The notes beneath the pieces were generated by a model that was not told where the DNA came from, did not search any database, and was given only the letters and a program-made list of their open reading frames with translations. Below are positions 7,701 to 14,184 of a DNA stretch of 15,276 nucleotides, piece by piece (within the stretch, counting starts at the first letter, position 1; each line of letters begins with the position of its first letter). This DNA is from Lachnospiraceae bacterium (lineage in GTDB: Bacteria > Bacillota > Clostridia > Lachnospirales > Lachnospiraceae), in contig SFNX01000037.1 in NCBI GenBank assembly GCA_004552595.1, positions 1 to 15,276 on the forward strand, written 5' to 3'. A program made the position numbers and the translations under genes.

Positions 7701-8350
7701 TGTGCTATTGCATCCTCTGCCTTCGTATAATGAATATCATTCGTACATACAAGAGGAATATTTAATTCCTTACTCATTCTAATAAGAGCCTGATTGACAG
7801 TCTGCTGTTCTAATATTCCATGGTCCTGTAGCTCAAGGAAATAATTCCCCTCACCAAAGCAGTCTCTGTACTTGATAGCCTGCTTACATGCTTCATCGTA
7901 GAGTCCCTTAGAAATGTATCTTTGGACTTCTCCCGCAAGACATGCCGAAAGACATATTATTCCTTCGTGATATTTATTAAGGATTTCCATGTCCACTCTT
8001 GGTCTGTAATAAAATCCTTCAATATAGCCTGCGGATACGATTTTCATTAGGTTTGAGTATCCTAAATTATTTTTGGCAAGAAGAATAAGATGGTAATATC
8101 TGTCTTCACCACCTGTGATTTCCTTGTCAAAACGCGAGTTAGGAGCGACATACACCTCGCATCCCAGTATAGGCTTAATGCCTTCTTTATTGGCTTCGCG
8201 GTAGAAATTAATGACGCCGAACATATTGCCGTGGTCTGTAATTGCCGCTGCATTCATGCCAAGCTCTTTAACACGCTTTACGTAGTCTTTTATTTTATTT
8301 GAACCATCCAGAAGCGAATATTCTGTATGTGTATGCAAATGTACGAACAT
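4790..8350 (-). CDS. dnaE: DNA polymerase III alpha subunit
   Basis: The catalytic alpha subunit of a C-family replicative DNA polymerase, 1186 residues, a typical DnaE length. Domains in order: an N-terminal PHP domain (HLHTHTEYS at 4-12, ITDHGN ending in H40); the polymerase palm with GPGRGSAAGS and catalytic D405/D407 in PDIDTDF, plus D559 in LLKMDFLG; the fingers region; a helix-hairpin-helix segment near 838 (AVKGVGSNVV); an internal beta-clamp-binding motif QMSLFDF starting at Q931; and an OB-fold (about 1017-1105). The PHP metal-ligand motifs look intact, unlike the degenerate E. coli domain. In Clostridia, leading-strand synthesis is usually assigned to PolC with DnaE in lagging or priming extension; PolC is not in this window. 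The only possible start is the ATG at 8348-8350: an in-frame stop lies 21 bases upstream. It has no ribosome site and sits 7 bases after a -10 box. Confidence 0.98.
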   Translation of the reverse strand: MFVHLHTHTEYSLLDGSNKIKDYVKRVKELGMNAAAITDHGNMFGVINFYREANKEGIKPILGCEVYVAPNSRFDKEITGGEDRYYHLILLAKNNLGYSNLMKIVSAGYIEGFYYRPRVDMEILNKYHEGIICLSACLAGEVQRYISKGLYDEACKQAIKYRDCFGEGNYFLELQDHGILEQQTVNQALIRMSKELNIPLVCTNDIHYTKAEDAIAHDLLLCIQTGKKVDDEDRMRYEGGQFYVKSEEQMRALFPYALEAIENTQKIADMCDVTIEFGNYHLPPFDVPAGYTSRSYIEMLCEEGLKRKFPEECSDESKADELKKLKDRIEYELNIIDNLGFVNYFLIVSDFIKYAKNNGITVGPGRGSAAGSLVSYCLDIIEINPIKFDLYFERFLNPYRVSMPDIDTDFAPEGRGKVIEYVNEKYGRDHVCQIITFGTLAAKGVLKDVVRVLDKPIELGNRLSKLVPFDPKITLDKALEANPEFRALYETDDEIKYIVDMAKKLEGLPRQSSIHAAGVLISPERVDEFVPMALSRDGSTITTQFEAPVLEELGLLKMDFLGLRNLTVIDDTVENVYRNQGIKVDMSSIDYDDKGVYQMIGRGETEGVFQLESDGMTNFMTRLKPKNLEDIIAGIALYRPATIPFIDSYIQTRNNPESVKYLCPELEPILKDTAGSLIYQEQVLRIVQELAGFPMGLADNFRRAISKKKEEVIAERRKMFIYGGVEKISDKSGNIEEVKIPGCVGNGIKEEIADEIYNWIVQYSTYGFNKSHAAAYAHVTYQTAYLRYHYPVEYMAALISSVIGNPKKIPLYIAAVRNLGIKVLPPNINEGYSGFSASKDKILFGLAAVKGVGSNVVDEIVRERNENGKFSDLEDFVRRLSSKEVNKRTVEALIKAGAFDCFLKTRRQLMAVYEQIIDKSNKDKKDTMTGQMSLFDFAPEEEKQSFKIQYPDVGEFEKEQKLRFEKEMLGVYVSGHPLEKYSEYLKKHTTNVCTDFYLATDEEDDTQSGTGINEDEIKIRDNQEVVIGGIIEKLEKRISKRNGDSYAIALVEDLTGTVECMIWHRQYEEVKGWLSENEKVIISGRAKIEEDKDGKIMCNVIRRFEGNGRKLFIMFSSMEEYRKQDNTLNSILKTSKGTDEVYIVIDNADKSKRLRKKLDNTFVNADSTLVSTLSSLFGENNVKAVD

Positions 8351-8356
8351 GTGTTT

Positions 8357-8367
8357 ATTATACCATA
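8357..8367 (-). promoter_or_regulatory. Extended -10 promoter of dnaE, apparently leaderless
   Basis: TATGGTATAAT is a perfect match to the Gram-positive extended -10 pattern (TRTGnTATAAT). Only six bases separate the -10 box from the dnaE ATG, so the usual start point coincides with the A of the ATG. I see no good -35 box at the right spacing, which is common for extended -10 promoters. No purine-rich ribosome site lies in the short interval. Confidence 0.65.
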
Positions 8368-8391
8368 ATCAAGGTAAAAAAATACTTAATC

Positions 8392-8446
8392 TTTTTAAAA
8401 TAAAAAACACCCTATACATGGAATATTCAACATGCAGAGGGTGTTT
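8392..8446 (-). terminator. Intrinsic terminator after metK
   Basis: On the minus strand AAACACCCT (8438-8446) pairs with AGGGTGTTT (8405-8413), and CATG/CATG pair further in around a 10-base loop. A run TTTTTTATTTT follows. It lies 30 bp after the metK stop codon and before the dnaE promoter, separating the two units. Confidence 0.88.
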
Positions 8447-8475
8447 ATTTTGTCAAGATATAGCTTTAATTCAAA

Positions 8476-9657
8476 TTAAAGATACTTCTTAAGTGCGTCA
8501 ACCTTATTTAATTCTTCCCATGGAAGCTTAACGTCTGTACGTCCGAAGTGTCCGTAAGCTGCTGTAGCCTTGTAAATAGGACGACGAAGGTCAAGCATCT
8601 TGATAATTCCTGCAGGACGAAGGTCGAAATTCTCACGTATTGCTTCAACAATCTTAGCGTCTGCAATTTTGCCTGTTCCAAATGTATCAACCATGATTGA
8701 AGTAGGCTGTGCAACACCGATTGCATATGAAAGCTGTATTTCACATCTGTCTGCAAGTCCTGCAGCAACAATGTTCTTTGCAACGTATCTGGCAGCATAT
8801 GCAGCTGAACGGTCAACCTTTGTGCAGTCCTTTCCTGAGAAAGCGCCGCCGCCATGACGAGCCATTCCGCCGTATGTATCAACGATAATCTTACGTCCTG
8901 TAAGTCCTGCATCACCGTGTGGTCCACCGATTACGAAACGTCCTGTTGGGTTGATGAAGAACTTTGTATCGTCATCAATAAGCTCCTTTGGAAGGATTGG
9001 ATCAAATACATACTTCTTAATATCCTCATGAATCTGTTCCTGAGTAACATCTTCATCATGCTGCGTTGAAAGAACTACTGCCTCAAGTCTTACAGGCTTA
9101 TTGTTCTCATCGTATTCAACTGAGACCTGTGTCTTTCCATCAGGACGAAGATACTTAAGTGTTCCATCTTTTCTTACATCTGTAAGCTTCTTAGCAAGCT
9201 TGTGAGCAAGAGAAATTGAGTATGGCATATATTCCTCTGTCTCATTTGTTGCATAACCAAACATCATACCCTGGTCTCCGGCACCTGTGTCAAGGTCATC
9301 AGTAAGTGAACCCTGCTTAGCTTCAAGTGCCTTGTCAACACCCATTGCGATGTCTGCTGACTGCTTATCAAGTGCTACAAATACTGCACATGAATTTCCG
9401 TCAAGTCCCTTCTTACCATCATCATATCCAATCTCTAATACTGTTTCACGAACAATTGCAGGGATATCAAGCTGAGCATTTGTTGTGATTTCTCCTGTAA
9501 CAAGTACAAAACCTGTACATGAAGCTGTTTCGCATGCAACACGACTCATTGGATCCTGTGCAAAGCATGCATCAAGGATTGCATCTGACACTGCGTCGCA
9601 GACTTTGTCAGGATGTCCTTCTGTGACTGATTCTGAAGTAAATAAAAATTTTTCCAT
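8476..9657 (-). CDS. metK: S-adenosylmethionine synthetase (methionine adenosyltransferase)
   Basis: MetK makes S-adenosylmethionine from methionine and ATP, the cell's methyl donor. The 393-residue length and all hallmark segments are present: FTSESVTEGHPDKVCD (6-21, with the ATP-contacting His15), GAGDQGMMFGYAT, and the glycine-rich GGGAFSGKDCTKVDRSAAY signature. AAGGAG precedes the ATG at 9655-9657 at a normal distance. The gene stands alone between the SAM riboswitch with its terminator upstream and an intrinsic terminator downstream. It is therefore expected to be switched off when SAM is plentiful, a direct product feedback loop. Confidence 0.98.
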   Translation of the reverse strand: MEKFLFTSESVTEGHPDKVCDAVSDAILDACFAQDPMSRVACETASCTGFVLVTGEITTNAQLDIPAIVRETVLEIGYDDGKKGLDGNSCAVFVALDKQSADIAMGVDKALEAKQGSLTDDLDTGAGDQGMMFGYATNETEEYMPYSISLAHKLAKKLTDVRKDGTLKYLRPDGKTQVSVEYDENNKPVRLEAVVLSTQHDEDVTQEQIHEDIKKYVFDPILPKELIDDDTKFFINPTGRFVIGGPHGDAGLTGRKIIVDTYGGMARHGGGAFSGKDCTKVDRSAAYAARYVAKNIVAAGLADRCEIQLSYAIGVAQPTSIMVDTFGTGKIADAKIVEAIRENFDLRPAGIIKMLDLRRPIYKATAAYGHFGRTDVKLPWEELNKVDALKKYL

Positions 9658-9706
9658 CTTCTAAACTCCTTTTTACTGTCCATATCTGATTAGCTCATAT
9701 ACAAAA

Positions 9707-9739
9707 GCAATAAAAAGGTCCGCTTGAATAAGCGGACCT
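9707..9739 (-). terminator. Riboswitch-controlled terminator in the metK leader
   Basis: AGGTCCGCTT (9730-9739) and AAGCGGACCT (9716-9725), read on the minus strand, form a perfect 10-bp stem with a 4-base loop, followed by TTTT-A-TT. It lies between the riboswitch aptamer and the metK ribosome site, so it acts as the OFF conformation of the expression platform. Its 5' arm and loop (9727-9736) can instead pair with the 3' strand of aptamer helix P1. Confidence 0.9.
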
Positions 9740-9759
9740 GAATTTCATATTAACAAATC

Positions 9760-9864
9760 CTCTTATTGATCAGCTTAACTGCTCTAGGAAAGCACCTACC
9801 TGTAAATACAAGGGGTTGCTGTGGCTTCATAGACCCTATGCGCCTCCACCACTCTGAATAAGAG
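9760..9864 (-). ncRNA. SAM-I (S-box) riboswitch aptamer
   Basis: Read on the minus strand, P1 is closed by CTCTTAT (9858-9864) and ATAAGAG (9760-9766). Between them are the class signatures: AGAG-GTGGAGG after P1, the TATGAAGCCAC segment, GCAACC, and AGGTGCT with a downstream GCAG. Spacing and order match the SAM-I family. The P1 3' strand and flank (9758-9767) can pair with the terminator's 5' arm (9727-9736) with nine of ten positions matched, giving an antiterminator. SAM binding should stabilise P1, release the terminator arm and stop transcription before metK. Confidence 0.93.
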
Positions 9865-9894
9865 CTAAAAATTATGGAATTTTCCTACGTGACT

Positions 9895-9923
9895 ACAATA
9901 TCATTAACTGCCTGAATCGTCAA
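9895..9923 (-). promoter_or_regulatory. Putative promoter of the metK riboswitch transcript
   Basis: TTGACG (9918-9923), a 17-base spacer and TATTGT (9895-9900) with a TGA just before the -10 box (an extended -10) lie on the minus strand. Transcription would begin near 9888, about 24 bases before the aptamer's P1 helix. The rest of this 307-bp gap, from here to the HD-GYP stop codon, shows no clear terminator or gene. Confidence 0.7.
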
Positions 9924-9964
9924 GCAAATTAATTACTAACCGAACATGTATTGTATTTTATACA

Positions 9965-11098
9965 TTACAACAGCTGTTCTATATAAAGTTTGTTACGATT
10001 TTCCTTTTCAAGATCTACAAAAGTACCGTCAGTAAGTTTTATTAATGGTCTTGAAACTGCATTATTATGAATAAGAACTATATCGCCCTGTCTTTTATCA
10101 TTAAGTACTACACGGTTATTAAGGTATGTATTTCCGACATTCTCAAGGAATGTAAGAATAAACCTTGAATCATATTTTTGAAGTCCTTCATCTTCAAAAA
10201 TAGCAATAACCTTAAACGGACACATAGGTCCTCTGTATACTCTCGCTGCGGTCATTGCATCGTAAACATCCGCAATTGCAACTATTTTTGCAAAATCAGG
10301 AATCTTATCACCCTTTACAGAAAGTGGATATCCACCTCCATCACATCGCTCATGATGCATAAGCGCCGCATCCTTAATTCTTGGATCAATATTGAGGTTC
10401 TTAAGAATCTTATAACCTTCTATCGTATGCTGCTTAACCTGTCTGTATTCATCGCTTGTAAGCTTGGACGGCTTCTTGATGATTGATTCAGGAATTGCTA
10501 TCTTACCTATGTCATGTAATAACCCGGCAAGAGTCAGTACCTTAATGTCGTCCTTTGACAATGAAAGCCATTTTCCGAAAATATTACAGATAAGGGAAAC
10601 ACTCATGCTGTGAACATAAGTCATATCATCGTAAGTACGCATGCTGTGAAGCATATCGAACATGCCTATTGAAGTAGTTCCTTTTGATATAAGACTCGTT
10701 ACAGACTGAAGCATTACTTCTGTATTTATTGAATTCTTCTCTATTATGTCGTGAAGATATCCCTGTAACGCCTCTGTATTATTAGTAAAGCTCTTCTGAA
10801 ATTCGATATATTGCTTAGTGGCCTTTATTCTCTGTGAATATGTGAGATTTGATTCTGTGTCTTTAAATGAATCTGCTACAAGGGTCGAAGCCTTATTTTC
10901 AAGAGTCACATCTGAAAAGCCGGTATCATCAACATCTTCTTCCACACGAATAGACAAGACCGAATAATACTCAAGCCTTGTAATGATTTCGTCCGTAAGA
11001 ACCGTACCCTTTTCAACAATAAGCTGATTATTGAAGGAATACACGTCTTCAGCTGTAATAAGCCCCGGAATAAGTTCTGATACCTTAACTCTCTTCAA
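9965..11098 (-). CDS. HD-GYP domain protein, probable cyclic-di-GMP phosphodiesterase
   Basis: HD-GYP enzymes hydrolyse the second messenger cyclic-di-GMP. The 377-residue protein has an N-terminal region of about 150 residues without a recognisable sensor, then the catalytic domain: H163, the HD pair H195-D196 in LLHDIGKIAIP, H224, H248-H249, and the signature HHERCDGGGYP (248-258), with D277 in ADVYDAM. The metal ligands and GYP motif look complete, so activity is likely. No membrane segment is evident, which suggests a soluble cytoplasmic enzyme. The C-terminal part (about 325-365, with RPLIKLTDG) is a small beta-rich tail often seen in this group in Clostridia. The start is a TTG (11096-11098) with a weak TAGG site, 4 bp after the murA stop codon, so it is almost certainly co-transcribed with murA. 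Confidence 0.93.
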   Translation of the reverse strand: MKRVKVSELIPGLITAEDVYSFNNQLIVEKGTVLTDEIITRLEYYSVLSIRVEEDVDDTGFSDVTLENKASTLVADSFKDTESNLTYSQRIKATKQYIEFQKSFTNNTEALQGYLHDIIEKNSINTEVMLQSVTSLISKGTTSIGMFDMLHSMRTYDDMTYVHSMSVSLICNIFGKWLSLSKDDIKVLTLAGLLHDIGKIAIPESIIKKPSKLTSDEYRQVKQHTIEGYKILKNLNIDPRIKDAALMHHERCDGGGYPLSVKGDKIPDFAKIVAIADVYDAMTAARVYRGPMCPFKVIAIFEDEGLQKYDSRFILTFLENVGNTYLNNRVVLNDKRQGDIVLIHNNAVSRPLIKLTDGTFVDLEKENRNKLYIEQLL

Positions 11099-11102
11099 AT
11101 AA

Positions 11103-12395
11103 TTAACCTACTCTTAACTTAAACTTCCTGACTTCCTTTTCTTCAGTTACTTTTTCAATGAGTGCTCCAAGTCCCTGAAGTTTTCTAGGAAAGTCCTCAT
11201 AGCCTCTCTCTATATAATGGATATCCTCTATTGTAGAAAATCCCTCAGCCGCTAATGCCGCAATTACCAATGCAGCTCCGGCTCTTAAATCAGGGGCGCT
11301 AATATTTGCTCCCGATAATTTCTCGACACCTTCAATAATAGCCACATTTCCTTCAACCTTAACCTGCGCGCCCATTCTTGTCAACTCATCAACATATTTG
11401 AATCTGTTTTCAAAAATGCTTTCTGTAACAATACTTGTACCCTCTGCCATAGAAAGGGCTATGGCGCCCTGTGGCTGCATATCCGTAGGGAATCCCGGAT
11501 ACGGAAGTGTTTTAATATTTGTCTTTCTAAGTCTTCCGTTTGAAACGACTCTTACTGAATCGTCATATTCATATACTTCGCATCCCATCTCTATAAGCTT
11601 AGCACTTATTGATTCAAGATGCTTAGGAATTACATTCTTAATCAGTACGTTGCCTCCTGTGATTGCAGAAGCAAACATAAATGTTCCGGCCTCTATCTGG
11701 TCGGGAATTACCGAATAAGTGGTACCATGGAGCTTCTCAACACCTCTTATTCTGATTGTATCCGTACCGGCGCCTTTAATGTTGGCACCCATACTGTTAA
11801 GGAAGTTCGCAATATCTACAACGTGAGGCTCCTTAGCCGCATTTTCTATTATTGTCTTTCCTTCTGCTAAAACAGCGGCGAGCATGATATTTATTGTTGC
11901 GCCGACTGATACTACGTCTAAATAAATATCAGTACCTTTAAGCTTGTCTGCTTCGGTAGATACAATACCGCCCTTTACATCAACCGTTGCACCAAGTGCC
12001 CTAAAGCCTTTAATGTGCTGGTCTATTGGTCTTGTTCCGATTTTACATCCACCCGGTAATACAACTCTTGATCTGTGATACTTTCCTGTAAGAGCACCTA
12101 TCATGTAATATGAAGCTCTTATCTTTCTCATCTGGCTTTCGGAAACTTCAGTCGTATCAATTGCTATTGCATTTACCCTGATTGTATTCCTGTCAATATG
12201 CTCTACCATGCATCCTATTGACTGCATTGCCTGTATAAAAGCATTTATATCACTGACATCAGGCAGATTTTCTATAATAACTGTCTCATCGGTAAGCATT
12301 GCACCCGCTAATATTCCAAGCGCGGCGTTTTTAGCTCCCGCTATATTTACTTCACCTTTAAGAGCGTTTCCGCCCTTAATTATGTATTGTTCCAT
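11103..12395 (-). CDS. murA: UDP-N-acetylglucosamine 1-carboxyvinyltransferase
   Basis: MurA transfers enolpyruvate from PEP to UDP-GlcNAc, the first committed step of peptidoglycan synthesis in the cytoplasm. The 430-residue protein has the usual inverted alpha/beta layout and key residues: K22 in GAKNAALG, the catalytic-loop Cys117 in LPGGCKIGTRP, D305 in PTDMQPQ, and D369/R371 in APDLRAGAALV. Cys rather than Asp in the loop is the form that fosfomycin can alkylate. Firmicutes often carry two MurA paralogues; which one this is cannot be told here. AAAAAAGGGACACA precedes the ATG at 12393-12395. The gene has its own likely promoter upstream and is followed after 4 bp by the HD-GYP gene. Confidence 0.97.
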   Translation of the reverse strand: MEQYIIKGGNALKGEVNIAGAKNAALGILAGAMLTDETVIIENLPDVSDINAFIQAMQSIGCMVEHIDRNTIRVNAIAIDTTEVSESQMRKIRASYYMIGALTGKYHRSRVVLPGGCKIGTRPIDQHIKGFRALGATVDVKGGIVSTEADKLKGTDIYLDVVSVGATINIMLAAVLAEGKTIIENAAKEPHVVDIANFLNSMGANIKGAGTDTIRIRGVEKLHGTTYSVIPDQIEAGTFMFASAITGGNVLIKNVIPKHLESISAKLIEMGCEVYEYDDSVRVVSNGRLRKTNIKTLPYPGFPTDMQPQGAIALSMAEGTSIVTESIFENRFKYVDELTRMGAQVKVEGNVAIIEGVEKLSGANISAPDLRAGAALVIAALAAEGFSTIEDIHYIERGYEDFPRKLQGLGALIEKVTEEKEVRKFKLRVG

Positions 12396-12426
12396 TGTGT
12401 CCCTTTTTTATACTCTTGTCCTTATC

Positions 12427-12449
12427 TCTTCTTTCTCTTAAGAGATTTC
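12427..12449 (-). repeat. Hairpin-forming repeat in the murA leader
   Basis: On the minus strand ATCTCTT and AAGAGAT, seven bases each, flank a 9-base loop. An overlapping palindrome CTCTTAAGAG offers an alternative fold. No U-tract follows, so it is not an obvious terminator for the upstream peptidase gene. It may influence murA mRNA stability or ribosome access, or be incidental in purine-rich sequence. Confidence 0.4.
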
Positions 12450-12477
12450 TTTCTTATAAACACACCTAATCTAGTGT

Positions 12478-12506
12478 ATTTTACAACTACAAATGTGTAA
12501 TGTAAA
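12478..12506 (-). promoter_or_regulatory. Putative sigma-A promoter of murA
   Basis: TTTACA (12501-12506), a 17-base spacer and TAAAAT (12478-12483) on the minus strand lie in the 130-bp gap between the M23 peptidase gene and murA. Each box differs from consensus by one base. Transcription would start near 12471 and give a leader of about 75 bases. I see no terminator for the upstream unit in this gap. Confidence 0.68.
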
Positions 12507-12525
12507 GACTATGGATTAATAATAA

Positions 12526-14175
12526 TTAATTTAAATACTTAAGCGGGTTGACCTGTGAGCCTCCGACAAGTATCTCAAAATGTAAATGTGGTCCTGTTGA
12601 AATACCTGTATTACCCGATAATGCTATCTTTTCACCCTGCTTTACGCTTTGTCCTGCTTTTACAAGTACCTTACTACAGTGTCCGTATCGTGATTCCTTA
12701 CCATCAGGATGTCTAATATATACAACATATCCGTATCCCGAGCCCCATCCGGCTTTAGTAACCACACCACCACTTGTCGCTCTTATTGCAGTTCCTGTCG
12801 AAACAGCAAAGTCCATACCTTTATGGTAAGTACTCGCTCCCTTCTTAGGTGCTTTTCTCCTACCAAATGATGATGATACCCTGCCTGATACAGGATAAAT
12901 GTATGTTGGAGGAGTCTTTGTGCCCCTTTCAACTATCTTAGGAATTGCTTCCTTTACTATATTTTCATATACGATATCAACTCTGACCTGCTCATCATTC
13001 TTATATGTAATATCGGCTATCATCTTTCTATAGCCTTTTTCCGGCTCCTGAAGTACCTTCTGCTCAGTCGTATACCAATCATCATTATCGATATACTGAA
13101 CTTCTGCATCATAATAATCTGCAAAGTATTTCTCTTCTGTTTTAAGAATTGAAAGCTCAGGCTCAGGTGATGTTACCTTAAGTTCATCACCGACATGGAG
13201 CATACTGTTTTCATTTTCAAGCGTAGATGAATTCATTTCAAGAAGCTCATCAACGCTAAGACCATTTTTCTGTGCTACAAGACCAATAGTGTCTCCCGAT
13301 TCAACTACGTAAATTTTGCTCGTTTCTTTTTCCTTGGTAACCTCAGCAATGGCTGCATCAAGTGTACTTATTTCGTCCTTATCAACGTATGTCTTTACTA
13401 CTTCGACATTTTCATTAAAATCAATGCTCTTAATACCAAGCGTAAAGCCTATTTCCTCGTATTCATTCGCTTCATTATAGAACTGCTCGAATTTCTGGCT
13501 GATTCCTGCCTTAGGCAAAACATCAACCTCTTCTTCTTCATTATCATCAGACTTTTCATCGTTTCTGACCATTTCTGTAGTTAATACGTCAAGCTCTCTT
13601 GTAGGGTCAAGTACAAGATTAACAGAATATGTATCTTCCGTATCGTAAACATTTTTGGCAGCTTCAAGTAACGCAATTACTTCATCTGCCGTTTTAAGCT
13701 TAACAGTAAATCTGTTAATCTTAACCTCGTATGCGGATTCCTTTGTTTCAACCGAGTTTTCAAGCATAAGCCTGTATACATTTTCTTCAATTTCCTCATC
13801 TGTATTTATTGTACCAAAAATTTCCGTACTTCCTCTTAAAACAATGTCTGCTTTAATGAGTACAAGTCCGGTATTTTCTCTTGCAACCCTTTTTCTGGCG
13901 TTTGTAACTATTGAGTCAATCCTTGAAGTATCTTCAACCGTACCTACAAGAGTACCGTTCATATATACCGAAACAAGGTTTGTTCCATCTGCATCCTTTG
14001 AATACTTTTTAAGTCCCGGAGCACACAGAAAAATGACCATCGCAACTAAAAACATAGTGGAATAATGAACATATCCGACAAGTCTGTGATGCTTTGTAAA
14101 AAATCCGGTTGCTTTTGGGATATTTGCACCTTTATGTTTTTTTGTATTTTTCTCTTCTTTTATGCGTCTTCCCAT
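12526..14175 (-). CDS. Membrane-anchored LysM-G5-M23 peptidoglycan endopeptidase
   Basis: A 549-residue cell-wall peptidase. A basic N-terminus (1-32) and one hydrophobic segment (about 36-54) predict a single-pass anchor with the rest outside. Then come a long poorly defined region containing an acidic patch (206-217), a LysM glycan-binding domain (about 288-334, YVVESGDTIGLVAQKNGL), a G5-like domain (about 345-418), and a C-terminal M23 lysostaphin-type metallopeptidase. The zinc and catalytic residues are intact: H451 and D455 in HKGMDF, H499 in RYGHC, and H530/H532 in GPHLHFE. This predicts peptide cross-bridge or stem cleavage, in growth, division or sporulation. The ATG is 9 bp after the SufB-like stop codon and has no visible Shine-Dalgarno. 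Because that stop is in the same frame and no other start lies between, the start is still well fixed. Confidence 0.94.
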   Translation of the reverse strand: MGRRIKEEKNTKKHKGANIPKATGFFTKHHRLVGYVHYSTMFLVAMVIFLCAPGLKKYSKDADGTNLVSVYMNGTLVGTVEDTSRIDSIVTNARKRVARENTGLVLIKADIVLRGSTEIFGTINTDEEIEENVYRLMLENSVETKESAYEVKINRFTVKLKTADEVIALLEAAKNVYDTEDTYSVNLVLDPTRELDVLTTEMVRNDEKSDDNEEEEVDVLPKAGISQKFEQFYNEANEYEEIGFTLGIKSIDFNENVEVVKTYVDKDEISTLDAAIAEVTKEKETSKIYVVESGDTIGLVAQKNGLSVDELLEMNSSTLENENSMLHVGDELKVTSPEPELSILKTEEKYFADYYDAEVQYIDNDDWYTTEQKVLQEPEKGYRKMIADITYKNDEQVRVDIVYENIVKEAIPKIVERGTKTPPTYIYPVSGRVSSSFGRRKAPKKGASTYHKGMDFAVSTGTAIRATSGGVVTKAGWGSGYGYVVYIRHPDGKESRYGHCSKVLVKAGQSVKQGEKIALSGNTGISTGPHLHFEILVGGSQVNPLKYLN

Positions 14176-14184
14176 AAAACAATT

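Noticed and set aside
9924..9964. Terminator for the murA/HD-GYP unit
   Set aside because: Only short AT-rich pairings such as TGTAT/ATACA are present, with no GC-containing stem or U-tract.
12548..14065. Plus-strand open frames of up to 136 codons opposite the M23 peptidase gene
   Set aside because: They lie wholly within a well-supported minus-strand gene, show low-complexity Ser/Thr/Leu-rich translations typical of antisense frames, and have no recognisable domains or ribosome sites.
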